From positions 1 through 28,334 of the IMG/VR virus record IMGVR_UViG_3300027467_000666: a stretch of 28,334 nucleotides of DNA. One strand, given 5' to 3'. Of this stretch, positions 6,057-14,854 are shown piece by piece. Position 1 is the first letter of the stretch, and each line of letters begins with the position of its first letter. A model generated the notes under the pieces. That model saw nothing but the letters and a program-made list of their open reading frames with translations. It did no database searches and had not been told where the DNA came from. Source of the stretch: a virus. The position numbers and the translations under genes are program-made.

Positions 6057-6060
6057 TAAT
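6052..6060 (+). promoter_or_regulatory. Extended -10 promoter for a leaderless transcript
   Basis: TGGGATAAT at 6052-6060 fits an extended -10 element (TGn followed by a TATAAT-like hexamer). It ends five bases before ATG 6066, so a transcript would start at or next to the start codon, and there is no ribosome site upstream. No convincing -35 is visible. Confidence 0.45.
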
Positions 6061-6065
6061 TCGCC

Positions 6066-6299
6066 ATGCCCCCGCGATTCGTTTTAGGTGAAGATCAAGA
6101 CCTCAGGGAATGGTTGGTCCATCTCCAATCCCCACGGTTTGCTTGCCGTGTGGCTGAGGATGGCGAAGGCGTTGACGGTTACGAATTCGAGAGCGGAGTG
6201 TTCACCGATTTTTCATGGATCGACGAAGAGCCGAGCATCGAAGTGCTCGAAGCGATCCTCTTCGACGCCGCAGATTTCGTGGAAAAGCTCTGCCCGTAA
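6066..6299 (+). CDS. Small, very acidic protein of unknown function, 77 aa
   Basis: An isolated gene between attP and the terminator, in the spot where temperate phages often carry accessory genes. The product has 19 Asp/Glu against 5 Arg/Lys, spread along the whole chain, with aromatic residues between (G-Y-E-F-E-S-G-V-F-T-D-F-S-W-I-D-E-E-P at 38-56) and a C-terminal helix ending L-C-P. No signal peptide or membrane segment. The start at ATG 6066 is preceded by a -10-like box and no ribosome site. I recognise no family. Strong acidity would fit a DNA mimic or an anti-defence protein, but that is only inference. Confidence 0.55.
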   Translation: MPPRFVLGEDQDLREWLVHLQSPRFACRVAEDGEGVDGYEFESGVFTDFSWIDEEPSIEVLEAILFDAADFVEKLCP

Positions 6300-6301
6300 A
6301 C

Positions 6302-6340
6302 AAAAAAAAAGAAGCCCCGCCGGATACTTCCGAGGGGCTT
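6302..6340 (-). terminator. Intrinsic terminator between convergent operons
   Basis: The hairpin AAGCCCC (6312-6318) / GGGGCTT (6334-6340) with inner CGGA/TCCG pairing is followed, on the minus strand, by TTC and a run of nine T (complement of 6302-6310). It lies 19 bases beyond the last late gene, so it should end the late leftward transcript. For rightward transcription from 6066-6299 only three T follow the hairpin, so it may act in that direction too but more weakly. Confidence 0.85.
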
Positions 6341-6358
6341 TGACGTTCGTGGTTGGCG

Positions 6359-6544
6359 TTACGATTCTGGCGCGACCGGCAACGACTGGATGATCGCCGC
6401 CGCCGCCTCATAAATTTCACCGGGTCCACAGTCGTCGAGGATGTCGGCTCCGAGCTTCCCGCTGATCGCACGTACGCGGATGTGCGAAGGAAGCAGCGCG
6501 TTGATCGCCGATTCCTGCTCAGGTGTGCAAGTGATCCACATCAT
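6359..6544 (-). CDS. Unknown small protein at the end of the late operon, 61 aa
   Basis: Starts at ATG 6544, overlapping the stop of the upstream tail gene (ATGA); a second Met follows directly. The protein begins M-M-W-I-T-C-T-P-E-Q-E-S-A-I-N-A-L-L-P, has R-V-R-A-I-S-G-K-L-G-A-D-I-L-D-D in the middle and an Ala-rich helical end. Small soluble proteins of this size commonly follow tail-fibre genes, but I recognise no family. The terminator follows directly. Confidence 0.6.
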   Translation of the reverse strand: MMWITCTPEQESAINALLPSHIRVRAISGKLGADILDDCGPGEIYEAAAAIIQSLPVAPES

Positions 6545-7377
6545 ACAGCCCTCCCAAGTGCCGTCTGAAACGCCTGCAAAGCGTTGTGGAACGCGAGAGC
6601 CTCAGCCGAGGATAGCGTGTCCGTCACCCAGTAAGCCGACATCGGCCCAGCCGTAAACTGCGTTGGAGTCCCAGACGCATTCCGAGCGAACACAAACCAA
6701 CTCTGAGCAATTGGCGCAGGAGTGGTCGATGTCGTCGAGTTGGCGACTGAGACGCCGTTTTGATAGAGATCGAGCCGAGTAGAAGACGACCGATCAACGT
6801 GCAACGAGCCAACGGGAATCGTGGCCGCAACCGTCGCAACCGTGGTTTTACCAAAACGACCCCCGTAGTTCGGCGTAATGTTCTGTTGCACGAAATAGTT
6901 GTCGGTCGCGTCGGACGCACCCATTAGCGAGCGCGACGCGACCGATGGGACAGTGGCACGGAGATAAAAACCATATCCTCCTGTCGCACCTGTACTTTGC
7001 ACTCCAATGTCGAGGTATTTGTTGGACGTGTTTCCGGTCAAGCCGCTCAATTCGTCGTAATCCCCGGAAACGAAATTGACCGACGTTGCGTTTGCGAACG
7101 TGAAATTCCCCGCTCCGTCACCGATGAACTGCACCAACGCCGCTGAGAGGTTCGATCCACATAGCAGGTTCAGGATTCGTAGCTTGTTCAGGAACCCGTC
7201 CCGCCGAGCCGCACGGATGAACGTATCAGTCGCGGCGAGAGTGTTGGTGGACAGCGTGCCCCCGGCGGCAACTACCGCCGAGTTGAACTGCACCACCAAC
7301 GAGTCGTAAGACGGACCATCCTCGCGGATGAACTGAGCCTGAACCCGAGGAAGGCGAGGCAGAACCCTCGTTACCAT
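6541..7377 (-). CDS. Tail/adhesion protein with LamG-like beta-sandwich
   Basis: A 278-residue late protein. Residues 30-100 include an Ala-rich helical piece (D-T-F-I-R-A-A-R-R-D-G-F-L-N-K-L-R) followed by a long Ser/Thr/Gly/Asn-rich beta region with alternating hydrophobic residues and S-S-S-T-R-L-D-L-Y-Q-N-G-V (about 193-205), the kind of strand found in concanavalin-like/LamG domains of phage receptor-binding proteins. The end, L-S-S-A-E-A-L-A-F-H-N-A-L-Q-A-F-Q-T-A-L-G, is a helical motif I associate with such phage proteins. ATG 7377 overlaps the preceding gene by seven bases. It likely decorates the tail tip or binds host glycans; the exact role is inferred from position. Confidence 0.65.
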   Translation of the reverse strand: MVTRVLPRLPRVQAQFIREDGPSYDSLVVQFNSAVVAAGGTLSTNTLAATDTFIRAARRDGFLNKLRILNLLCGSNLSAALVQFIGDGAGNFTFANATSVNFVSGDYDELSGLTGNTSNKYLDIGVQSTGATGGYGFYLRATVPSVASRSLMGASDATDNYFVQQNITPNYGGRFGKTTVATVAATIPVGSLHVDRSSSTRLDLYQNGVSVANSTTSTTPAPIAQSWFVFARNASGTPTQFTAGPMSAYWVTDTLSSAEALAFHNALQAFQTALGRAV

Positions 7378-7709
7378 ACGAACACCCGCGCCGTGACGTT
7401 GTTGCTCGATGCCGCGCGAACGATGTAAGCCACAGTGCCCGCACCCACAAACAACTCGCGGGTCTCGCCCGGTGCGATCCGAAGGTCGTACTGAGCTTCG
7501 ACGGTCGCCTGGCTCGGCAACGAATCGCCTTTCGGCAGCACCTTCACATGGACGTTGTTCGTCGTCCCATTGTTGGTCAGGATCATCGAGCGATCCTGGT
7601 CTTCATCCGCATCGGTCCCTGTCCAAAGGGACTGACCATTGATCCGAAGGACCGTGGTCGAGACCGAAACGGTCTGAGGTGCGCGGCGGGCATTAAAGTT
7701 GATGGGCAT
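7371..7709 (-). CDS. Unknown small virion-associated protein, 112 aa
   Basis: Starts at ATG 7709 with TAAGGAAC upstream. The product is beta-rich with a Thr/Val-rich N-terminus, V-S-V-S-T-T-V-L-R-I-N-G, then L-T-N-N-G-T-T-N-N-V-H-V-K-V-L, and I-A-P-G-E-T-R-E-L-F-V-G. This immunoglobulin-like pattern occurs in small phage structural proteins that sit on heads or fibres. It lies between a large tail protein and the LamG-like protein, so a tail-tip accessory role is likely. I do not recognise a named family. Confidence 0.6.
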   Translation of the reverse strand: MPINFNARRAPQTVSVSTTVLRINGQSLWTGTDADEDQDRSMILTNNGTTNNVHVKVLPKGDSLPSQATVEAQYDLRIAPGETRELFVGAGTVAYIVRAASSNNVTARVFVW

Positions 7710-7721
7710 GGTTTGGGTTCC

Positions 7722-10700
7722 TTACGAGAAGTTCTTGCCGTCGGGCGAGGTGTAGAAGACGCGGCTGCCGCCGCTTGAGACGGTCAGCCCGATCGTGAGC
7801 TCGTTGCCACCGGAACCGATGGACGCGCATCCGACCGGACCGTCGTCCAGTCCGGAGAGGTTGGTGTCTCCCGACTCGACGATCGTCGATCCGTCGGGAG
7901 AAATGAGCGTGTACTTGAGCGTGCCGGCATCCAGCCGATACGCCCAGATCGAAAGGTCGGGAGCGATGGTCACCGCCCCTTGCGAAGCCGATCCGAGTGT
8001 CTGTGCGATAGTGAAGGACCCTCCTTCGTCGGTCGTGCCCTGCAGCGTGGTCGAAGCGCCCCCGACGAGCAACCAGAGCGTGCGGTCCTGATCTAGTCCC
8101 CACGCTCCCGACACCCACTCGCAAGGCACGCCCGTGTCGAACGGCGTGATCGCGGATGGGTTCGGGTCGTCGCTGAATCCCAGCCATAGCGTGTCGTCCT
8201 TCTCGAACCCCACGCAGTGCCGGGTGTCCTGGGAGATCGCGTAGAAGGCGACGTCGCCGCCGCCCACCGATCCCGGAAGAAGCAGATAGCCGCGCCACGG
8301 CCGAAGCCGCGCGTACCACTCCGTCCCGTCGGAAAGCCGCCAATCGTAGCCCTCGGTCCCGTCGACGACGAGCTCGTGCCACGCCCAAGCCCAGCCGCCG
8401 GAAACCGTCAGCCCCGAGAGCTTGTCGACCAACGGCGACCCGTACAAGAGCTCGATGTCGTCGCCCGGAGCGACGTGCCACCGCCGCGCTGGGCAGTGCG
8501 AGTAGCTCTTGAGCTTGTACGGAGCGACCGATCCTTCGTCCCACCCGGAAGCCGACGTGCGCTCGCGCCGCGGCAGGAACGCCAACGGCGGCGGCTCTCT
8601 GTACGAGCTCACCAAGCAGTTGATCGGCCCGACCTCGGAGTTCACCCAGAAAGCCGACGTTACCGCTTGCTGATTGAACGGGTCCGAAGCGAGGTGCTTG
8701 ATCTGCGTCCATTCGACCCCTTCCTCGTAGAGCGACTGGATCTCCGCCGTCAGCCCGTCGGTGACGGCTTTGTGCTGGAAGATCAGCCGCTTCGAGCGGA
8801 TCGCGTCCCACACCGTCTGCTGGTTCTGCTGCGGGTGCACTGAGGGCGGAAACTGCACCGAGTTCGTCGTATAGTTCCAATGGGCCAGCGTGCCCAAGCG
8901 GACCCCCGGCGAGTCGCTCCCGAAGACCGTCGAATGCTGCGCCGTCTCGGCGAGGTTGCGCCACTGGTCCCATTCGAGGTTTCGGAAACGAGGATGCTCG
9001 ATCGTCGTCGTGACCGATGTCGACCGCACGACCTTCCACCGGAGCTTCTCCGCGGTAAACCCGTTCAAAAGCCCCGGCGCGAAAGATCGTTCGGCATCCG
9101 AAGCGATGAGCGGCGCGATCGACTTCGCCGCCTTTCGCTCGATGCACGTATCGGGAAGATAATCCTGTCCAAAGTCGTTCTCGGCGGTATGCCCATACTT
9201 CGAGCCAAGATCGCCCTGCAGCCGAGGGTGCCACCCCTGATCGCCGAGCGGATTGATCCGAAGTTCCGAGCCATCCACCCCGACGAGGTAAACCTCTACC
9301 GAAGTCGCACCCGTCCAATCCGTACGGATTTCATCCGCAAGATGCGCCGCAAGGTAAGGCTCGACCGACATCGACCCGAGATCGAAGTCGAGCGTGAACG
9401 ACGCCGGCCCGGTCCCGCTCGCTACCACCACGCCCGCCGCCGTCACCGTCAGCGGGTCGATCTCTTCGCAAGAGTAGCGCGGCCCCGAGGTTTCGTCGGC
9501 CCCGCACTCGACCATCACCGGCTTCTGCGCATAGAACCGCGACACGCCCCAAGGCACCGGAACGCCGAGCGTGTCCGTCCAAAGCGCGCGTAGCCCGCAG
9601 TTGGTCACCGGCTCCGTAATGACGTGGTTGCGACGGCCGCTCCCGCCCGAAGGCAGTCCCGGGTTTCGCATGTGCTGCTGGCGCGCTGGATACCAATAAT
9701 CATCGAGCGCCACCGGATCGCCGTCGATCTTCCACCGCACCGAATCCGACGCCGTATCCGGCGGGAACCAAAGCCCGAAGGACCAGTGAGGATTGACCCA
9801 AGTGTTGAACCAGATCGGAACCCAGCTCACGTTGTGGCGCAGGTAGTTCGCCGTATCTCCGACCGTCAGCCGGTTATAGGCGAAGATGTACGACCGCGAG
9901 CTCGTCTCGATCTGCGTCGTGCGGAGCCGCGTTCGCTGGCCAACGTACTGGACCGGCGAGTACACTGGCTCGCTCATCGGTGCCGTGATCGTCGCCGCCG
10001 CGCCATCGTTGACCTCTTCGAACAATTGCGTCAGCGGCCCGTAGACCTCATCCGTAGACGAGCTGCTGATATCGGAGATCGGCTCGAAGAGGCAGTCCGT
10101 GACCGCATCGGAAGAAGCGGTCGTCGCCTCTATCTTCGGAAAGCCCCACCGGAACACCAACGCCGCGTAATCGGAGGTGTCCATCAAGACCACCGACCGA
10201 TCGAGAGAAGGCGCGATGATCACCTTGCACTGCCCGCGATCCTGGGTCACGATCGCCCCGGTGTCCGTGATCGTGTCGTACGCCTGGGCGGAGATCGACC
10301 ACGTATCCGAACCGCTCACTGTGCCCGTGTTGAACGCGCCGCCCGTGTGAGGGTTCGCAGGCAGATCGACCGCCGGCGTCACCCAGTCCGACTCGCCCGT
10401 GTAACGGATGCGGTACCCGCCGACCACCGAGCTCGTCGAAGTCCGCGTCGCCGCCGCCGGTCGCCCGGGAGAGAGACAACCGATCGCCACCGCCGGATTT
10501 ACTCCCGCGGCAGGCTCCATCTCCGGAGGGATGCCGAACATCGGGATGCTCGAGGGCGTCGGCATCATCGGCGAGTAATGGTCCAGCGCGGAAGACGTGT
10601 GCTCTACCGCGCCCCTTACGATCCACTTGAGCGTGTCGAACTTCACCCGCCAGACGGCGGTGTGATCCATATAGATTTTCAGCCCCTCGACGTGCACCAG

Positions 10701-10970
10701 CTGGTCCACCAGCGCCGAGTCGGAGTAGGACCGAGTTTCGTCGATCCCCAGCAGCGGCACCACCAGGCGCACCTGTTGCGTCGTCCCCCCGCCGGTCTGG
10801 TTGGCCTCGTGCACCATCCGGATGCCCGTCGCGACCGACGAGAACGACGGTGTCCACCGGGTCAGGATCTCGCCCGTCCAACCGATCGAGAAACCGCCCC
10901 CGATGGACCCGCCGCCCGACGATTCCAGCCTCAGCTGATATTCCCCGTCGAAAATTTTCCCGCAGAACAT
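7722..10970 (-). CDS. Large tail protein with C-terminal beta-propeller-like repeats
   Basis: A 1082-residue late protein immediately downstream of the putative tail hub. It is beta-rich throughout, with Trp/Tyr-rich strands and no obvious membrane segment. The last 200 residues contain short repeated turns such as T-T-D-E-G-G-S-F and S-P-D-G-S-T plus S-P-D-G-K-N-F, resembling Asp-box/BNR turns of beta-propellers, which bind carbohydrate in many tail and sialidase-like proteins. The start ATG 10970 lies seven bases after the previous gene; the ribosome site is weak, so coupling is likely. Probably part of the baseplate or receptor-binding apparatus; no full-length family recognised. Confidence 0.7.
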   Translation of the reverse strand: MFCGKIFDGEYQLRLESSGGGSIGGGFSIGWTGEILTRWTPSFSSVATGIRMVHEANQTGGGTTQQVRLVVPLLGIDETRSYSDSALVDQLVHVEGLKIYMDHTAVWRVKFDTLKWIVRGAVEHTSSALDHYSPMMPTPSSIPMFGIPPEMEPAAGVNPAVAIGCLSPGRPAAATRTSTSSVVGGYRIRYTGESDWVTPAVDLPANPHTGGAFNTGTVSGSDTWSISAQAYDTITDTGAIVTQDRGQCKVIIAPSLDRSVVLMDTSDYAALVFRWGFPKIEATTASSDAVTDCLFEPISDISSSSTDEVYGPLTQLFEEVNDGAAATITAPMSEPVYSPVQYVGQRTRLRTTQIETSSRSYIFAYNRLTVGDTANYLRHNVSWVPIWFNTWVNPHWSFGLWFPPDTASDSVRWKIDGDPVALDDYWYPARQQHMRNPGLPSGGSGRRNHVITEPVTNCGLRALWTDTLGVPVPWGVSRFYAQKPVMVECGADETSGPRYSCEEIDPLTVTAAGVVVASGTGPASFTLDFDLGSMSVEPYLAAHLADEIRTDWTGATSVEVYLVGVDGSELRINPLGDQGWHPRLQGDLGSKYGHTAENDFGQDYLPDTCIERKAAKSIAPLIASDAERSFAPGLLNGFTAEKLRWKVVRSTSVTTTIEHPRFRNLEWDQWRNLAETAQHSTVFGSDSPGVRLGTLAHWNYTTNSVQFPPSVHPQQNQQTVWDAIRSKRLIFQHKAVTDGLTAEIQSLYEEGVEWTQIKHLASDPFNQQAVTSAFWVNSEVGPINCLVSSYREPPPLAFLPRRERTSASGWDEGSVAPYKLKSYSHCPARRWHVAPGDDIELLYGSPLVDKLSGLTVSGGWAWAWHELVVDGTEGYDWRLSDGTEWYARLRPWRGYLLLPGSVGGGDVAFYAISQDTRHCVGFEKDDTLWLGFSDDPNPSAITPFDTGVPCEWVSGAWGLDQDRTLWLLVGGASTTLQGTTDEGGSFTIAQTLGSASQGAVTIAPDLSIWAYRLDAGTLKYTLISPDGSTIVESGDTNLSGLDDGPVGCASIGSGGNELTIGLTVSSGGSRVFYTSPDGKNFS

Positions 10971-10976
10971 GGTTGA

Positions 10977-13298
10977 TCAGGCCGCGTAGATTCCGGCGTT
11001 TAGAAATTTCGCGACCTGCTCCCAGCCCGGCCGACGGATGATGCGGTTTCTAGCCCTGGAGCGGTTCACCGCGACGATGGAGGCGAGATCGTTACCGCCC
11101 AATCCGAACGGGTTGCCCGACCCGAGCAGAACGCCCGTCATCCGGCACTCGGCCCAGCTGAGATCGACCTGCGACGTCACGAACGTGGCAGAGATGCTCG
11201 AGATGCGGAAATCGCCCCGACCGTCGAGCGTCACCACGTCGCCGCGCCAGACCGGCACTCCGTCGATCACCGGCCACAGGCACGTCCACTCGGCCGCGAA
11301 ACGGCGCTGCGAAACGACGGGCATCAGATATTCGGCGCACCGGACCGCCGCCTCCTCGCTCGTGATGCGCGGATCCAAAACCCCCATGATCCGAGGGTTG
11401 CCGACCCAATTGTCAGGACGGAGCGACGGAGCCGTCGTAGGGTTTTTGCTGGCCGCATCCTCGATGAACGCCTGCACCGGTTGCCCGGACCGAGGATCGA
11501 GCCCCGTGACCCGCACCTCGTTCGCCTCGATCTCCAGTGCCCGTGCGCGAAAACCGCCGTAGAACTGAGGGTCCACCGCAGACGCCGCGTCTGCCGCATC
11601 CTGGTTAGGATAGAGCGTGACCAGCGGGGTCGTCGGCATCGTGTCCGGATCGAGGAACACCCACTGCAGCCCCGTCGCACTGGGACGGTTGCCCATCATG
11701 AACCCCGCCGCGAACGTCTCATGGAGCCGCTGCAACACCGACGCCGCCGTGTCCCCGACCTCGATCAAGAAGTTGAAGTCGCCCGAATCTTTGGAAGGAA
11801 TCTCCGGGATGTAGAAGTCCACATCTTCGAGCAGCATCCCCGTCAGCGCCGGATCGGTGTCGAAGGTGAATCCCGCCCGCTCGAGCACGAAGCGCACCGC
11901 GCTCATGCCCGTCGGCGAGGAAAGCTTCAGCCCGTCGAGCGGCACCCGCTCCCGGAACGTGTAGCTCTCGAGCAACGCGGCATAGTCCCGCGCCTCAAGA
12001 ATCCCCCGCGACCCTTCGTCGTCCGTGCCCCACACGAATTCCGGCGGCAGCGTCACCCCGTCGAGCACCGGACACTCGTCGACGTTCACGAAGATCGGTC
12101 GGTCGGAGCTCATCAAAAGCCCGGGAATGTCGACGTCGTCGACCTCTTCCGGCTTGTTGAACTCCATCCGAAACCGCACCCCGAACGGATCGTCCGGAAC
12201 CTCGATCGTCGGAGCGTTGTCGGCCATAGGCCAGTCGGAAATGTCCGTCTCCTCGCTGTCGTCGGTCAGCTCGTAAGCCGACTCGTACGCCGCGTGCGCC
12301 CCGTAGACGAACGGCGAGTAAGACCCGTCGCCCGTCAGCGTCAGCTTGATCCGGCAGTCGCGAAGCGTGCCGTTGGGAGTGAACGCCGAAACCCCGTCCG
12401 CGCCCACCACAGAGAACGAAACCCCCGTCGTTCCCGCGAACGCAGGATCCGCGAGCACCCGCGCGTTGGTCACCGCGGCCGCCGGCGCGTCGTTGCCCCA
12501 TGTCTCGAGCACCGCGCCCGTCACCGGAGCGTCGGCGAGCTGGATCGGGAGCGAGGTCGCATAACCGGAGGTCGGAAACTTCACCGGCGCGATCTGGAAC
12601 GTCGGTCGCCCGTTCGGCACCTGCAGCCAAAACTTCTCGTTCGGAACGATCACCGGCGCCGGGTCGTCCTCCGGGATCTCGGAAAAGACGTGCACGAACG
12701 ACTGGCCGCCCGACGACAGCACCATCAGCTCGCGCCGCCGGATCGGGAGCAAAAGCAGGTCGGTGAACTTCGACCCGCTGAGCGACCCGAGCGAATAAGA
12801 CCCCCGGAACTCGCCCTCGCGCCACACGTCCGCGCGCCCGTTCGTGTAGAACCGGATCGACACCCCCGACAGATAATCGAGCGTGTCGCCCCATCCGCAA
12901 TCGAGAAGCACCGTGTCCTGGTCGTTGCCGGGGGAGAACACGAAGAACGAGATCACAAACCCACGGTTCACGCCGTAGGTGCTCGTCGTGCAGACCGTCT
13001 CGTTCGTGGTCGTCGCCGGCGTCAGCCACCAGTCGCCCACCGCAAGCTTCTCCTGCTCGACCCAATCTGCCGACGTTAGCGTAAGGTCGCTCTTACGGAG
13101 CTTCGCGTAAAGCCCGGTCGACGTCCGGTGGTAGCCCGGATACGCCACCGCTGGCCGAAGCATCAGCGTTTGCGTCGTCGGCTCGATCCAAGTGTCCTCC
13201 CAGACATCCCCGTCGAGCTCGCTCCCGCCGGCGGTCATCGAGATGCGATCGCGCTTAAGGCGGCGCTGCGCCCCGTCGAGTGAGATGGATAGAGCCAT
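10977..13298 (-). CDS. Putative tail hub / tail-tip protein
   Basis: A 773-residue protein encoded directly after the tape measure, where siphoviruses place distal tail and hub proteins. Roughly residues 95-240 look like a LamG-type beta-sandwich (I-R-F-Y-T-N-G-R-A-D-V-W, then F-W-L-Q-V-P-N-G). The C-terminal half has features of gp27/Tal-like hubs: V-R-F-V-L-E-R-A-G-F near the middle, E-E-A-A-V-R-C-A-E-Y-L-M-P near 670, and W-R-G-D-V-V-T-L-D-G-R-G-D-F-R-I near the end. ATG 13298 follows the tape-measure TAA without a gap, with GAGG upstream. Role inferred mainly from order and these short patterns. Confidence 0.68.
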   Translation of the reverse strand: MALSISLDGAQRRLKRDRISMTAGGSELDGDVWEDTWIEPTTQTLMLRPAVAYPGYHRTSTGLYAKLRKSDLTLTSADWVEQEKLAVGDWWLTPATTTNETVCTTSTYGVNRGFVISFFVFSPGNDQDTVLLDCGWGDTLDYLSGVSIRFYTNGRADVWREGEFRGSYSLGSLSGSKFTDLLLLPIRRRELMVLSSGGQSFVHVFSEIPEDDPAPVIVPNEKFWLQVPNGRPTFQIAPVKFPTSGYATSLPIQLADAPVTGAVLETWGNDAPAAAVTNARVLADPAFAGTTGVSFSVVGADGVSAFTPNGTLRDCRIKLTLTGDGSYSPFVYGAHAAYESAYELTDDSEETDISDWPMADNAPTIEVPDDPFGVRFRMEFNKPEEVDDVDIPGLLMSSDRPIFVNVDECPVLDGVTLPPEFVWGTDDEGSRGILEARDYAALLESYTFRERVPLDGLKLSSPTGMSAVRFVLERAGFTFDTDPALTGMLLEDVDFYIPEIPSKDSGDFNFLIEVGDTAASVLQRLHETFAAGFMMGNRPSATGLQWVFLDPDTMPTTPLVTLYPNQDAADAASAVDPQFYGGFRARALEIEANEVRVTGLDPRSGQPVQAFIEDAASKNPTTAPSLRPDNWVGNPRIMGVLDPRITSEEAAVRCAEYLMPVVSQRRFAAEWTCLWPVIDGVPVWRGDVVTLDGRGDFRISSISATFVTSQVDLSWAECRMTGVLLGSGNPFGLGGNDLASIVAVNRSRARNRIIRRPGWEQVAKFLNAGIYAA

Positions 13299-14843
13299 TT
13301 AGAACCTCGTCGGCGAATTTCCGAGCCGACCGAACGCGAGCTCGTTCGCGCCGTACATCTCCCGCTTGATCGCGTCGACCAACGCGAACACCTGCCGCTC
13401 GATCGCGCCGCCGCCCGTCGGAGTGCCCTTCAGCACCTTCGCGACGTTCACCGGCGACATCGCCTGCGACCCGATCGTGCCGCCGCCGAGGATCCGCTGA
13501 TCGAGCTGCAGCATCTCCTTCGTGTTCGATGCGATCTCCCTAAGGAAAGAGGTCTGATCGCTCTCGTCGAAAGCCTTTTCTAGCGCGTCCGCTTCCTTCT
13601 CCGCGTCCTTCTCGGCCTTCTTGTCCTTCGCCATCGCGCGTTCGCCCGCCATCTGCGCGAGGCCGCCCATATCCAAGCCGCCTTCGGGCTTCTGGCCCGC
13701 CTTCGCCATCCGACGCCGACCGAGCTCCATGTCGGCGAGAATGTTCGCCTTGTTGGCGTCGAACGTGTCGTTGTAGCCCGCGCCCTCGAACGCCTGGCCG
13801 ATCATCGAGAACTTCCATAGCGGACCCAGGATCGGCGACACCATCTCGCCAAGGATCTTCATCCCCTTGATGAACTGCGCCAGCATGTCGATCGCCGTCT
13901 TGATCCCCGCGACGATGTTCACGAACACGCCCTCGATGCCGGTCGGGCCGTCCGTCCCCATGTTGAAGAGCTCCGCGACGCTTTCCCCGAGCGACTGGAA
14001 CACGCCGCCTTCGCTCGCGATCTCGACCACCGACCCGAGCGCCTCGGCCATCGGACGAAGCGCCACGTTGATCGCCTCTCCCGCCGAGATCGTCGCGAAG
14101 TTGAACGCGTCCCCGAGGTTGTCGAAGGCGTTGCGCGTGCCGCCGGCGACCCGCTCCTGCTCCTTGAGAACCATCGTGATTGAGGCGAGCACCGCCGTCG
14201 CCGTGACGCCCATTTTCTTGAGCTCTTCGGTGTCGGAGGTCCCGAACGCGTCCTTGAGGATCTTCGCCGCCGGAATCCCCGCTTCCATCAGCTGCAGGAC
14301 CTCTTCGCCCTGCAGGAACGGCTTGTTCGCGATCTGGCTCACCGCCATCATCACCCGGTCGAACTGCTCCTTCCCGCCGCCGGCGCGCGCGTTCGCGTTG
14401 CCGAACTGCTTGATCAGCTCTTCCGCGAACCCGGACTGAACGCCCGAGTTCCGAAGCATCGTGTACGCCTTCACCGACTCTTCGAAGCCGAGGCCCGGCA
14501 TCCGCGCGATCTGCTTCATCCGCTCGATCGCCTTCGCCGCATTGTCCGCGGATCCTTCCACCGCGACCAGCGCCATCTTCATCGACTCGAAGTTCGCCGC
14601 CGCCTGGGAAGCGCCCCCGACGATCTTGTTCACCGCTACCGCCGCCGCACTGATCGCCGCCACCGCCGCCGTGATCGCGATCGCCGTTCGGTTGTACGCG
14701 TGCCCAACCGACTTCGCCGCCTGCCCCGCGGTCGAGAACGCCCCCGCGGTCGCCTTCAACGAGCCCTGCACCCGCTGGGCCTTTCCGCTGAATTGGTCCT
14801 GAAGTTGGAACCGGGTGATCAACGTATCTGCGACGGTAGCCAT
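13299..14843 (-). CDS. Tail tape measure protein
   Basis: A 514-residue protein that sets tail length and occupies the tube lumen. The N-terminal 260 residues match the tape-measure N-terminal domain: hydrophobic Ala/Ile-rich segment at about 53-80, F-E-S-M-K-M-A-L-V-A-V-E-G-S then A-R-M-P-G-L-G-F-E-E-S-V, G-G-G-K-E-Q-F-D-R-V-M-M-A, G-E-E-V-L-Q-L-M-E-A-G-I-P. A charged coiled coil (A-K-D-K-K-A-E-K-D-A-E-K) and a short C-terminal region follow. At about 0.15 nm per residue it predicts a tail near 77 nm. ATG 14843 has AAAAGGA upstream. It is separated from its chaperone gene by an opposite-strand gene. Confidence 0.92.
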   Translation of the reverse strand: MATVADTLITRFQLQDQFSGKAQRVQGSLKATAGAFSTAGQAAKSVGHAYNRTAIAITAAVAAISAAAVAVNKIVGGASQAAANFESMKMALVAVEGSADNAAKAIERMKQIARMPGLGFEESVKAYTMLRNSGVQSGFAEELIKQFGNANARAGGGKEQFDRVMMAVSQIANKPFLQGEEVLQLMEAGIPAAKILKDAFGTSDTEELKKMGVTATAVLASITMVLKEQERVAGGTRNAFDNLGDAFNFATISAGEAINVALRPMAEALGSVVEIASEGGVFQSLGESVAELFNMGTDGPTGIEGVFVNIVAGIKTAIDMLAQFIKGMKILGEMVSPILGPLWKFSMIGQAFEGAGYNDTFDANKANILADMELGRRRMAKAGQKPEGGLDMGGLAQMAGERAMAKDKKAEKDAEKEADALEKAFDESDQTSFLREIASNTKEMLQLDQRILGGGTIGSQAMSPVNVAKVLKGTPTGGGAIERQVFALVDAIKREMYGANELAFGRLGNSPTRF

Positions 14844-14848
14844 ATAAT
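14843..14848 (+). promoter_or_regulatory. TATAAT box for the opposite-strand zinc-ribbon gene
   Basis: A perfect TATAAT lies on the + strand six bases before the GTG at 14855, overlapping the start region of the tape-measure gene on the other strand. No clear -35 is seen. The spacing would place the RNA start at the GTG, giving a leaderless message, the same arrangement as at 6055-6066. Confidence 0.4.
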
Positions 14849-14854
14849 CCTTTT

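Noticed and set aside
7693-9318. A 541-codon minus-strand frame overlapping the 1082-residue tail protein
   Set aside because: It is an alternative frame of the same region with Arg/Gly/Ala-rich composition and no coupling to neighbours; the other frame runs uninterrupted for twice the length.
9624-10976. A 450-codon + strand open frame opposite the 1082-residue tail protein
   Set aside because: Arg-rich low-information translation with no motif; the minus-strand gene spans it completely.
11481-13079. A 532-codon + strand open frame opposite the putative tail hub gene
   Set aside because: Its product is dominated by Arg, His and Pro without hydrophobic core or domains, as expected for the antisense of a GC-rich gene; the opposite strand gives a sensible tail protein with a ribosome site.
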